Both the position numbers and the translations under genes were made by a program. Below are positions 10,630 through 21,600 of a stretch of DNA of 64,000 nt, piece after piece. Location of the stretch: positions 93,021,052-93,085,051 of the forward strand of contig CM065297.1 of assembly GCA_032871835.1 (NCBI GenBank), read 5' to 3'. This DNA comes from Dipteronia dyeriana (taxonomy: Eukaryota; Streptophyta; Magnoliopsida; Sapindales; Sapindaceae). The notes beneath the pieces were generated by a model, which saw only the letters and a program-made list of their open reading frames with translations, was not told where the DNA came from and searched no databases. The first letter of the stretch is position 1. Every line of letters starts with the position of its first letter.

Positions 10630-11223
10630 AGAAAATTACAAAGAATTTGAGCAAACTCTCAGCACCAATGGACTCATACATCGAGGAACCTCTTCCAACC
10701 AGAAATCATCAGACTCAGAAAAGAGTCCCTCCTTAGCAAGAAAATGAGCAACCATATTGGCTTTTCTAGGAACAAAGACAACACTGCACTCCCTAAAATT
10801 ACCCAACAGACTAAGAATATCATGAACAATAATACCAATATCAGAATTAACTATAACATTGGAATATATCATATTTACTACAACTTGAGCATCGGACTCA
10901 AAAATACAGTGCCAAAAACCTGTTCAAGAGCAAACTGAAGACCTTTGAGAATTGCAATAGCTTCGGCAATCTGAGGTTCATAATTAACTCTAACCATTTG
11001 AGCAAATGAAGCCATAACATCCCCAGAAGAGTCCTTCACAATAATACCAATTCCAGTCCTAATTTTCGCCACAGCAATTGCCGCGTCAGTATTAATTTTA
11101 AAAACTCCCAATGGTGGAGGGCTCCATGAAGAAACAACCATCCCTCTGTCAGTAGAATTCCCCTGACAAAACCTCATTTGCCTTTCAAAAATCAGCTAAA
11201 AAGGATTCAGCCCAGGAGACTAT
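10630..11223 (-). pseudogene. LINE RNase H-like domain (RVT_3 type), frameshifted
   Basis: The minus strand reads SWSPPPLGVFKINTDAAI, GIGIIVKDSSGDVMASFA and EAIAILKGLQFALEQ, then, after a one-base frame change near 10911-10920, FESDAQVVVNMI and VFVPRKANMVAHFLAKEG. This is the RNase H fold found at the C-terminus of plant L1 ORF2 (D of NTDA, E of EAIA, D of ESDA, and the ANxxAHxLA end). In the family it removes RNA from RNA/DNA hybrids. It is probably the 3' end of the LINE at 19123-23290, cut off by the Athila-like insertion. Confidence 0.8.
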
Positions 11224-11320
11224 ATCTCTATCGAGTCATTAAACACTTGATTTTACCTGAGAATTTAGCAACAACATAGAAAGGGGAATTCGAAAACTAG
11301 TGTTATCATGGCTCGATTAA
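11224..11320 (-). repeat. Truncated 3' LTR
   Basis: Matches the start of the 5' LTR (about 19030-19122), including GTGTTATCATGGCTC and ATTAAACACTTGATTTTACC on the plus strand. Similarity stops at about 11224. Confidence 0.75.
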
Positions 11321-11333
11321 CACCCCCAAACCT
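11321..11333 (-). promoter_or_regulatory. Polypurine tract
   Basis: The minus strand reads AGGTTTGGGGGTG immediately before the 3' LTR copy, the place of the plus-strand primer. Confidence 0.6.
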
Positions 11334-13259
11334 AGCCTTTTGCTCGTCCTCGAGCAAAATCAAGAGAAAACAACAACAAAAACAAACAAGCAAACAATAC
11401 GAAGACTCGATAAGAACAAAAGAACTTCAAGCAACAAAAACTCGAAAGCCGTATTTTCAATTGATGATGAGATGCAAAGAGGTGTGGATAAGGAAAGTAG
11501 ACATTTGCAAAACATTCTCAAGCAACTCGAAGGCACTCATGGGACACTTGAACAACATGAATCCCACACCTAAAGGGCTCTCATGTCGGTAACTACTCAC
11601 TCTCACACCTTAAGCATAATTTGCTTTGACTCTAAACCTCACATGGACATTCTCTTTTCTTTCCTCTCGGAGTCCTAAGTTCACACTCATGCAAAGTATG
11701 TAAGGATATAGTTATGCATGGGAATCAAATACTTGTATACAATAAGAAATGAAATGTTATTATTTGGGTGAACTAGCCTAGAAAAAGGATCAAATACCAT
11801 AGGTGTGGAAGATCATGCTTCAACAAACATTCCCAATCGAGATTTCATAGTAGATCATTTAGGTCTTCCCTTTAGTTGTAATGGGGTCATTGGATGAAAT
11901 ATGGTGAACAAAGAATGGGAAATGGAATTCAAAAGTCACCAATCATGCTAAGACACTACATGATACACCAAATACTTAAGCTCTATTCACATCACTCGTG
12001 GCACTAGTGATTAGGCTTGACTTTTCATTACACTTGTGCTATACATGAGTACTCTACTAGTGAGTACTTTACAATTACATACAAGACTCTTATTCCTTTT
12101 TTTTTCTAACACTTTAAGCTCATAAGTGCACATTTTCTCACTTTTACATTTTTGAGCCTTTTGCCTTGCACATTTACAAATATAGCATAAATACACGCTA
12201 ACTTTTGATAGTAAGAGCTTTTCTACCTTTTATCACAACACAACACATCCTAACAAGATTGGCAACGAGGGTAGGCATGTGTTTAGGTTTATGCTATATG
12301 GGGTAATGTGGTTCCAAAAGAAAGGTAAGTGTTTGGCCTCAACATTGGCTTGGGAGCACACAAATAGGGAAAATGAATGTGTTTAGGCTAATATGAGTAG
12401 TTAAGCACACACATTACCTAAAATCATTTCCACCATCTCATATATCAAGGGAATGTTAGTATCTATCAAGCAATCCATAAATATAATGCACTGTGATGTC
12501 CTATGGCAAATGATGCGCGTGACGAGATAAGTGTTTATGATGAAACAATGATAACACTCAAATACCTTTTTAAGGCTTGTGTTTGTGAACTCACTAGGTG
12601 GTCTCCACTATTAGAACAAGATGCTTGAGCACCGAGTCCCCTCAACTTGAACGTAAAAGGATGGGACAAGCCCATGAAGTGCAAGTGAGACCCTAGAGTG
12701 ACAACAAGATGCTCAATTGAGCACATTATGTATAAATAAACTCTCACACAAACACACACTCAAAGCATCACACCCAAGCTATTTGAAGCTCAAAATTTTG
12801 GCCATGCGACTATTTTTGAAAGGTTTGACTCAAAATGAAATAAAAAATTTGACTCAAAAATAAAATTTAGGACTCAATAAAACCAAAGCAACCAAAAATC
12901 GGTGTCAACACCCCCAAACCTAAACTCAACATTGTCCCCAATATTGACAATGAGAGCTCGATAAAAAGGCGCTTACACCATAAACAATCACAACACAACA
13001 CAATCAATATAAAATAAAATAGAATGAACAAAAGGTCGATCAAGATGGCATAGAAAGCTCCCAATGGAGAATAAACAGCAACCATAACACAATACATCGC
13101 ACACCCCTTATTCTTATCACAAATGAAACAAAACAACCGAAAAGATGCAAAAGTACCACTACGGTAGAAATCAAATAACAAGAGAATTAAAACAAGTACG
13201 CAAAATAACTTAAAGCAGTAAATAAAGCAAAGCAAAGCAAAACAAGTCTAGCTAAACAA
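11334..13259. other. Non-coding 3' part of the Athila-like element
   Basis: Contains blocks such as TTGCTCGTCCTCGAGCAA and ACACCCCCAAACCTAAACTC that I associate with non-coding parts of plant Ty3/gypsy elements. The frames present are short and do not resemble proteins. Confidence 0.5.
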
Positions 13260-14846
13260 ATACAACTCAAGCTAATAATGAGGTGGTGGTGGTGGCCATG
13301 AGGATCCAGGCATCAATTTCTTCCCCTTCCAACCGGCTGTTGCTGCTGTTTTGTCATCTGTTTCTTTTCTCGTTATCTTTATGACAGTCTGGACAATAGC
13401 CCCCTCCTCTGAAACTACTGGTTTGCTGGTCGGGTGAACTGGGAACTGGGAACTGGGGTTGGAATCCTTATCCTCAAACTGAACCTGTACTCTAAGTCCA
13501 TGGGTATGGAGGTCTATAACCTGGAAATGAATGTGGAGGTTGGTAACCAGGAGCTGGATACGGGTGCCATGGATATGGAACCAGCTTCATTTATCTCTCA
13601 TAAGGTCGTAGATGGAGCTCCTGCCTCAAATCTATAATGTCCTGTCTAAATCCTGCATCGACCATATCTATCTTAACCATCATCCGCTATTCCACCCACT
13701 ACATGTGCTGAAGGATTGAGTTCTGGGCACCTCCAATGGCATTTAAATTTCCTTTATCTGCATCTGATTGATGTCCTCTGAAGAGTTTGGTAGCTGCTAA
13801 CAAAAGTTCCAATACGGGGAGGGAATCATTATCCTCGGGCAACCGCTCATCATCAACATCATTTGCCTGCTCATCCCGATCGGGCTCCACGTCATCATCA
13901 TCCAACTGATTCTGAACTACTCTCCCCTTTTTCTTCTTGGGTCGGTTGCCCTTTCCTCTGTCAGGTCTTGCCAAAACTCATCCTGGAAATAGTGAATACC
14001 ATGTACCGATCCTAAAATCAGGCTCGGTCTAAAAAAACTCATCAGAAGACATGTCTACACCCGCCTCTTGGCAGAAAAATGTGATAAGACAAGGGAACAC
14101 CATTGCTTAATTCCTTGTTGTGTCCCTTGCTGACTTGTGAATCTCTATTTTCACAATCACCTCCACATCTAAAGGATACCTATGTTTAAAGCAATAGAGC
14201 AATGTGGCTACCTCATAAGCAACCGTAGTACGATGTTTGTATGGCCTCAAAGAATAGGAAATGAAAATGTGCCAGAAAGCCATCTGTAGTAGCAATCTCT
14301 TCTGCTTGATTGAGTTGGACCTGGAGTTCCAAAACTCCATCGGCTAGGCTACCAAACTGTTGGCTAGGTCAATGTTCATTCTAGAGAAAATATCAAACCG
14401 AGGAACCCCTTTGAACATGGAAACTATGTGTGGAAGTTCTGTCTTGTAATGTCTGTTAATGTCCCCAGAATTGATGCAGACTTCTCTACCATGAACCAAT
14501 ACCAAACTTACTAAACTGTAGTTCTTCTCAATTACCCTTGCATAAAATTCTTTAACGATATGAGGGCAATATTTTGCAGGCCTCTGAATAAAAGTGCCCT
14601 AACCTTGAGCTTCAACCATCCTAGGAATTGGAGTCTCATACAACTCACTCAAGTTGATTCCCCTCTCAAGTATGAACTTCTTCTCACTGAATTTTGCTAT
14701 CCTAGCTGAAAAATCGGGTTTTCGACGCAAGAGGGTATCTGTCTCTTTCCTTTGTCTTGGCCCTTTCTTGACCTTTCCATACGGCTGAAATCCCTTGTCT
14801 CAGTACGGCTGGAATCTACCCTAGTTGTCTGCTTGGTTCTAGCCAT
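13260..14846 (-). pseudogene. Plant-transposon-domain (Athila ORF-type) protein, N-terminus like histone H3 tail
   Basis: The ATG at 14846 (minus) is the first Met after an in-frame TGA 33 nt upstream and starts MARTKQTTRVDSS. After a small frame change near 14745 the reading continues with KFSEKKFILERGI, a stop in EAQG*GTFIQRP, then PHIVKEFYARVIEKNY, FSRMNIDLANSLVA, FPCLITFFCQEAGVDMSS, an Asp-rich tract (NQLDDDDVEPDRDE, about 13860-13930) and a Pro/Tyr-rich end (YPYPWHPYPAPGYQPP type, about 13500-13580). The KEFYA and FPCLIT...GV blocks match the putative plant transposon domain of Athila-like elements; its function is unknown. Several stops and one indel make it a pseudogene. Confidence 0.65.
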
Positions 14847-15359
14847 TTCACACCTCAGAACAAAAACTGTGTCACTTCAATTCGGATCACTCAACAACTC
14901 CGGTAATCCGATACACCACGGATTCCACAAACCACCACCACACAATCACAATATATGTAGAATAATACTAACAAACACCCAAATCAAAGTAATCCCGAAA
15001 TCACCCGCAAATATGCCCTAATTTCACTAAAATCAACCAATTTCACTCACAACTCCTCCAAAAACACGAAATCAATACAATATATACTTCAATACACTTC
15101 ACAAACCAAAACCTACACTTCAATTCACACAGATATGCATAAAGTTGTTCACCCCCAATAATTCCCCAATTCAACCCTAGAACATGTAAGTGACTATAGA
15201 ACTAGGATTTAGGACTATCAAGGGTTTAAAATAAGTGAAAAGAAGAAGAAAATACCGACTGTGTAGGTTGAAAGTCTTTGACGTCGCGTGGAGGGAGAAT
15301 TGGTCGCGGTGGAAGTTTGAAATTCTGGTGAGGGGCTACCCTACCATGAACTGCAACTT
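14847..15359. other. Leader region upstream of the plant-transposon ORF
   Basis: On the minus strand this would be the 5' untranslated region of the ORF. No coding frame was recognised. Confidence 0.4.
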
Positions 15360-15720
15360 TTATATCTAGTGCATGTCACAGTAGTAATGTCACGGTCTTT
15401 CATGACGGAATTCATGACCACGACACACCGTTATTTTGTCTTGGCCCTGATCGTTTGGTGACGCGGTTGTTCAACCACACGACACGTTGAGTGACACTTC
15501 AGCGGCTGCAATCCTTTGAGTTAGTCGCGTGGTTTTGTCGTGATCTTCCATGACAAAAACCATGACCGCAACATACCGTCTGTTTCCCTGTTGAGTTGTC
15601 GTGTCTGGAGCATCAGCGACACCTTAGGCGACAGCAACTCCTCCTTGTTGTCGCGAGGTTTTGTCGCAATCTTCCAAGACAACATCATGACCGTGACATA
15701 CCTGGAAAAATTCCTCTTGA
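15360..15720 (-). repeat. Three LTR-like 115-bp repeats upstream of the internal ORF
   Basis: Three diverged units, each with GTCGCG/GTCACG...TCTTCCATGAC...ACCATGACCGCAACA-type sequence. The same units occur three times in the 5' LTR (18620-18925). Their place just upstream of the ORF suggests copied LTR promoter sequence. Confidence 0.6.
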
Positions 15721-16079
15721 GGCCTTTCAATGGACCTAAGCGCCTAAACTGCACATATACTCAACAATAAACATATCAAGGGCATTTGCTTGAACAATTT
15801 GAGTTTAGTAATCACTAGACTTGCCAATAAAACGAAAATCACCCCCAAGCCTAAGCTCTTCCACACCTTACACTATCAACACAATCACTCCTCTAGAAAA
15901 TAAGGTGTGCATCAACTTAGACTTGGGAGTGAAGTAGAATCACTACCATTCACATTTATTAATGAAAATTTGAAAGTTATTAAAAGGAAAGCTACCTAGG
16001 TGGGTTGCCTCCCACCAAGCTCACGATTTAACGTCTAGGTAAGACGTGGTGAAAGCATTACTGCTATTGAAGCTCTATC
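15721..16079. other. Non-coding spacer of the Athila-like element
   Basis: Contains GCTACCTAGGTGGGTTGCCT, a block common in plant gypsy elements. No frame was recognised. Confidence 0.4.
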
Positions 16080-16680
16080 TCTTTCAACCAAGCAATCTGC
16101 CCATCAACGATAGTGTCTCTTTCTTTATGAAGTTCATCTTTCTAGACCCAAACTTGACGAATCTTCCTTGACCTTCCTTTAGGCATGTTCCGTCTCTTTT
16201 TGCACACTTCTATAAATTTAACACATTGGGCCTTTTTATGACCCCTAGTGTGGCGAAAATGACATTTGTAAGGAAAATATGACGAACTACCTCCGGTCTT
16301 CTTAATTCTTGTCCTTGGATGCTTTACATCTCTCTCGATGGTGTAGAGTTACAGAGTTTCTTCATCTATGCTTCAGTCCTTAGTCATGGCTTCAATTGTT
16401 CGTTCGGCTCTTTCAAGCTCCACTAAGCAGTCACATTCCTTGACATTTGCTACCTTTAAAGAAATTTATTTCCCACTCAACTCCTCCTTGATGGCATTGA
16501 TTTCCTTATCCTTTTGTTCAATTTGCCATTGTATCTTTCGAGTTCTTCGGGTAAAGTTTTCTTCTTGCTCTTCTATTATCCTTGCAAGATCGTTCGCCCT
16601 TTTTATTTCTTCATCCCTTTCTTTCCTAAGAGTTTCTACTTCCTTCATTAAATAATCATGTTCACTCTTAAGCCCATTGG
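16080..16680 (-). pseudogene. Coiled-coil segment and degenerate zinc knuckle of the element
   Basis: The minus strand reads MKEVETLRKERDEEIKRAND...EEQEENFTRRTRKIQWQ...EINAIKEELSGK (about 16466-16648), a charged heptad-like coiled coil of 60 residues. In another frame downstream it reads KCHFRHTRGHKKAQC (about 16215-16290), which resembles a CCHC knuckle with one Cys lost. It follows the gag remnant where protease and RT would normally begin. Role unknown. Confidence 0.5.
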
Positions 16681-16869
16681 TCTATAAGGATGCATCTTCC
16701 TTACAAACTTCTTTGACATGACTGTCTTCTTCACTCTTGTCCTCAAATAGTGCTAGGATTTCATTCAAATACTCAATTAGATTCTTAGAATAGTCTTCTG
16801 ACTGGAGTGTATCCACAGCAAGGCAATCAACTGAGCTAGTGACTTTCTTTAACCTTCCCGGAAATGGAT

Positions 16870-17515
16870 CAGGTGGAATGTAGGGATCAGGTGACTTATG
16901 TAAAAGAGAAGTCTTCTCAGGAATCTTCTCTACTACTACTTCCTTTACTTCTATAAAGTCTGCACCTCGATTTTCTCTTTCGATTCTGTAGCCTTTTTCT
17001 CCTTAGGCTCTCCACTTGTATCTCCAGTGTCTAACACTCAGCCACTCCTCAGAATTGTCATTGCCTTAACTTGTTCATTCCTGTGAATTGTGTCAGCTAC
17101 TTGACCTAATTGTGTCACCAACTTCTTCACTGATGCCTCTCAGTTGGTAAACCTTTGCCCTGTTGCTTGAATGAAATTATTCAAGTTCTGATCTGTCTGT
17201 TGTGAACTTTGAGCAAGAGTTGTCACAATGTCCTCCAAAGGGCTCTTCCTAGGCTAATATAAAGTCACATCTCGATTACCTGAGTTGTTCCATTGCTGCC
17301 CACTTAACCCTTGGCCTTGGTAGTTCTGAGCTTGGTTATTCAAAGTGTTGTTTGGGTCGGACCAAGAGAAGTTATAATGGTTGCGCCACTCCGGATTATA
17401 GGAGTTAGAATATGGATCATTTCTTCCTCTTTGAAAATTTAGGGCTTAGACATCTTCCGTCTCATAAAATATCATCTCTCTACCTTGAAGGTCCGCTTCA
17501 TACACCATGTTTGCC
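16870..17515 (-). pseudogene. Gag C-terminal remnant, Athila-like
   Basis: The minus strand reads RGRNDPYSNSYNPEWRNHYN, FSWSDPNNTLNNQAQ and, downstream, FIQATGQRFTN, KLVTQLGQVADTI and AMTILRSG, the usual C-terminal Gag segment of Athila-like Ty3/gypsy elements. The N-terminal Gag core is missing: only about 150 bp separate this from the primer site. Several in-frame stops. Gag in the family builds the virus-like particle. Confidence 0.75.
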
Positions 17516-17655
17516 CTTAAACACAAAAAACAAGAGTACAAACGACGTAAAAAGAAACTAAAAAAATGAAAATAAAACTAACTAACAAAATAAAATAAAA
17601 TGACACACACTATCTAAATCAAACTAATTAGGCTCAACTAATGAATATACGCCGA

Positions 17656-17676
17656 TTCTAGGCAGCGGCGCCAAAA
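17656..17676 (-). promoter_or_regulatory. Primer binding site of the Athila-like element
   Basis: The minus strand has TGGCGCCGCTGCCTAGAATC a few bases inside the LTR end. It resembles the TGGCGCCGTTGCC site reported for Athila-like elements (tRNA-Asp type). Confidence 0.75.
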
Positions 17677-17681
17677 TTGAT

Positions 17682-19122
17682 TGCAGTATTTTTTATCTTA
17701 ATCAATTTAAAAGAAAAGTTCGTCCACTGAGATCGGTGATTCTACTAATTGAACACTAATTAATCTAATTAAATCCTAATCTAAGTGCATGAAGACTAAA
17801 TGGCATAATGCTTGTCTTGGGTTTGTATTTTAATTCACTAATATGTAACAATGCAATAAACTAAATAACACAAAAGCTCACACGAAAATATGAATATAAA
17901 GGAATGCTAGGGTATCAATGCAACCTAATTAAACTTCTCAATGTAATCCATAAGTCTCATTAAAGCACTTAAATCCAATTGATAGGGTTTGTTTCATGAA
18001 GCACCTAATCTTCCCTATTACTCACACATGGTCATGTAATAAGCAATGGTTGGAATTAGTTTTTAATTAAAACTCTAAACCAAACCACACATAGCATGGT
18101 CATGCATATGGAAATTTTTTCAATTATTAAGCTTGTAGTTAAAGACTAAATGGGATGGTCAGCCACATCTAACCCTCAACATCATAAATTAACTAATCCT
18201 AACACAAACATTCATTGAGGTCTCATTTGAATATAAGTGAAGGAATTAGAGCAAGAATTGAAATAAAAGAGACTACCAATATATTTAATTAATAAACATT
18301 AAACTATAGGATTACAAAGAGTTGTTCAACCGGTTTACATTAATCCCCTCACTTAGAAGTTAGTTACACATCAAAGAAAGGAAATAAAACAAAGAAGAGT
18401 TAAAGAAGAAACCAAAGTTGGTCATTGAGGTTCCTTAACTTGTAAGCTTCCTCTTCTTGCTTTCCAAGATTCCAAGATGGATGGATGGATGGAGAAAAAT
18501 GTCCAAGGATGGTGATGGAAGGGTGGAAATGTCTAAAAATTCGTGAAGCTGATGTTACATCACCAAAAACTAGGATGGGTATTTATATGGGTCTAGAAAT
18601 AGGTCAGGAATCAATCTAGAGACGAGTGCCATCGTAATGTCGCGTCGTTGAATGTCGCGGTTGTCCATGATGACAAATCAACCATGACACCTTGCTTCTT
18701 CGTTCCGTATCTTCTCTTCAGGTGACACCTCGAGCGACAATGGCTAAAGAAGTTGTTGTCGCCTGGTATGTCGTGGTCTTCCATGACGAAACCTAGACTG
18801 CGACATGTTGCTTCCTTTAATTTTCATGCAAGTTCTCCAAGCGACATTTTGGGCGACTCCTAAAACAAATTGTTGTCTCCCGTGGTGTCACGATCTCCCA
18901 TGACAACGCTCCACGACCTTGACAACTCTTGCCTTTTTGTCCAAGCTTCCAATTTCCAGCACTTTTGGGTCCCAACTTCACTCAAATCACCTAAATGATA
19001 CCACCAATAAGAAATCCTACAAAAACACTCAATCGAGCCATTAAACACTTGATTTTACCCGAGAATTTAGCAACAAGCATAGGAAGGGGGACTCGAAATC
19101 TAGTGTTATCATGGCTCAATCA
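17682..19122 (-). repeat. 5' LTR of the Athila-like element (1441 bp)
   Basis: Begins TGATTGAGCC on the minus strand at LINE sequence and ends CTGCA next to the primer site. The TG...CA ends are canonical. It carries three GTCGCG/TTCCATGAC-type tandem units (18620-18925). Confidence 0.75.
18620..18925 (-). repeat. Tandem 115-bp units in the LTR
   Basis: Three diverged units with ATGTCGCGG...CATGA...ACCATGACACCTTGC-type sequence, related to the cluster at 15360-15720. Confidence 0.6.
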
Positions 19123-21600
19123 GTATCGATTGAATGGCCGCCTTTAAAAGCACTTCTTTACCTACTGCTGAAAATAACTTACTTTGCCATCCCATTATTT
19201 GATCCCAAACTCGATCTCGGATATTAGAAAACAATTCCCTTTTATTTTTCCCCGTAAAACTTGGTATCTCTCATGGCATCGAACCAATTGCACTCCAAAA
19301 ATATAAGCTAATTGATTTGCTCTGTTCCGAGAAACCCCTTGCTCACACACAAAACAGATTTTTGAAAATTAATTTCTTACCCAGAAGCCTTCGTATACTT
19401 ATCTAACACCCGTTTAATAGTCCGGCAATCCTTTTCAGAAGCTTGCGTGAAAAACATGCTATCATCCGCGAAGAAAAGATGTGTGATCTTCGGCCCACCT
19501 CGACAGCACCTGAACCTTACCAAAGCTTGCGCTCGTTCTGCCTCCAAAATCAATTGCGATAAACCCTTTGCGCACACTAGGAATAGATAAGGGGTTAAAG
19601 GGTCCCCTTGTCTAAGACCACAGGAAGGCTTTACCGAACCACAAACCTCCCCATTTAACGAAAAAGAGAAGGTTACTGACTTAACACATTTCATAATACG
19701 ATTGATCCATGAGGTAGAGAAACCTTGCTTATTCATCATACCTGACAGAAAAACCCATTCAACCCTATCATAAGCTTTAGACATATCAAGTTTTAGAGCT
19801 AAAGAACCTGTTTCCCCTTTTTCTTCCTCTGTAAGGCATGCATGTATCAAGCCCAAGAATGAACACACTTTAAGTCTCGAAAATCACCTCCTCTAAGACG
19901 TTATGGGACCTATTAGCGATTGTCTTTGCCACAATTTTATAAAGCACATTACATAAACTGATTGGACAAAAATCACAAATCCTCTCTGCCCTCTTAACTT
20001 TTGGGATTAGCACAATAAGAGTTCTATTAACCACATCCAGTCTATGATCTTCATTTAGCACACCTAGACAGGCTGTTGTAACTCTCTCGCCCACCGTTGG
20101 GAAAAATTTCTGATAAAAAAGAGCCGGAAGTCCATCAAGCCCAAGAGCTTTCGTTGGGTGCATATCAAAAACTGTTTTTTTAATTTTATCCGCCTAGAAA
20201 TTAGCAACTAAATATGCTTTCTTACCTTCATACAATCGGGGTTGCACACATTGAAAGGCTTGATCCAACACACCTTGAGTCGGTGTACTAGAACTGAACA
20301 GGCATGAAAAATATTCCTCAATAATTCCAATCATATCATCTCTGTTATCTCTTCAAACACCACAACTATCATGAAGACCTCTAATATTATTTCGACTACG
20401 TCTTGCATTTGCTCTCGAGTGAACAAACCTCGAATTTTTATCACCACATTTCAACCAATCCTCATGAGATCGTTGTTTCCAGTACATTTCTTCTTGCTCC
20501 AATAGATAATCCAAATCTTTCTCAATCCGTCGAATTTCCTGCCATGAGCCCGCCGTAATCGGATTTGAATCAATCCGTAGCTCCTCTCGTTTTGACCTAT
20601 TTTTTGTTTCATCCCTTTTCTACAATTAATATTCCAATGACCCAGATGACTCATACAGGTTTTAATATTTTCCTCTACCCCATGCATGTTAGGTTGTCTG
20701 TCACACCGACCCCAAGTCTTCTTAATAATCTCTCGACACACATCACTATTAGCCCAACACTCCTCAAAGTGAAATATATTCATTCTTCCATTTCGCTGAT
20801 TACCGAAAATATTTTGAGGAGAAGAATCTAGCAATATTGGCCTATGATCCGATTTCCAAAAATCCAAATGGTTTACCTTAGCATTAGCAAACAAATTTTT
20901 CCATTAAAGATTACATACGCATCGATCAAGTCTCTCTTGTACCATTGCCACCCCATCCCGCTTATTGCACCACGTGAACGGTGGACCTGAGAAAACAAAA
21001 TATTGAAGCTCACAGCCATCTAATGCATTCTAAAATGTTTACAGTTGCATCTCGGCCATTAAAGACCCTATTCCTTCTCTGAATCATCAAGTATTTCATT
21101 AAAATCCCCTATACATATCCACGGAAAGGTCGACATAGCACATAGTTGTCGAAGGAGAGTCCAACGATTATGGCGTTGCGAAGACTCCGAATGTCCGTAA
21201 AATCCAGTCATTCTCCATACCTTATTCCTATTTGACATCACCTGGACATCTATATGAAATTTTGAATAATAAAGTAAATTCACCTCCACACAATCCATCC
21301 ACATCAGACACAATCCACCACTCCAATCATTTGCATCCACACCAAGTTTCTCATTAAAGCCTAGTCTGACTGTAATTCTTTCCAAGAAAACATGATCCGT
21401 TTTTGTTTTCATGAGGAATAACATATCTAGTTTATACTCCTGCTTTAATTTCACAGAATTTGGAATGTTCGGTAGCTCCCCATACCTCGAACGTTCCAAC
21501 ATAATGTTTTCATGGCGTCCGACAGGCCGGTGGAGAATGACCCACCGATATATATTCAAAATTACCACGTGGTACCTTTCATAAATTTTCCTGGTTTAAC
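19123..21600 (-). pseudogene. L1-type LINE ORF2: endonuclease and reverse transcriptase, broken
   Basis: Endonuclease blocks on the minus strand: FLMKTKTDHVFLERI, SGGLCLMW, MTGFYGHSE, PWICIGDFNEIL (about 21085-21430) and SDHRPILL (about 20830). RT blocks: TKALGLDGLPALFYQKFF (about 20105-20160), ISLCNVLYKIVAKTIANR, LALKLDMSKAYDRVEW (about 19755-19800), GLRQGDPLTPYLF, FADDSMFF (about 19449-19472), then the thumb to about 19123, where the Athila-like LTR begins. Frame breaks and a deletion of some 15 residues separate RT blocks near 19869; several stops. The family nicks target DNA and primes reverse transcription there. RNase H probably lies at 10630-11223. Confidence 0.9.

Larger units (their letters stand above)
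11224..19122 (-). mobile_element. Non-autonomous Athila-like Ty3/gypsy element inside the LINE
   Basis: Minus orientation. The 5' LTR (17682-19122) begins TGATTGAGCCATGATAAC and ends ...CTGCA; a primer site TGGCGCCGCTGCC follows. At the left end a polypurine run precedes a 97-bp copy of the LTR start (11224-11320), which then stops at LINE RNase H sequence, so the 3' LTR is truncated. The interior (about 6.4 kb) holds a gag remnant, a coiled-coil segment and a plant-transposon-domain ORF, but no protease, reverse transcriptase or integrase that I can see. Movement would have needed an autonomous relative. Confidence 0.75.

Noticed and set aside
12535..13235. Cys-rich minus-strand frames
   Set aside because: They lie in the non-coding 3' part of the Athila-like element and have no domain or conserved start.
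14800..14846. Histone H3 gene
   Set aside because: Only the first nine residues are H3-like; the rest is an Athila-type transposon protein.
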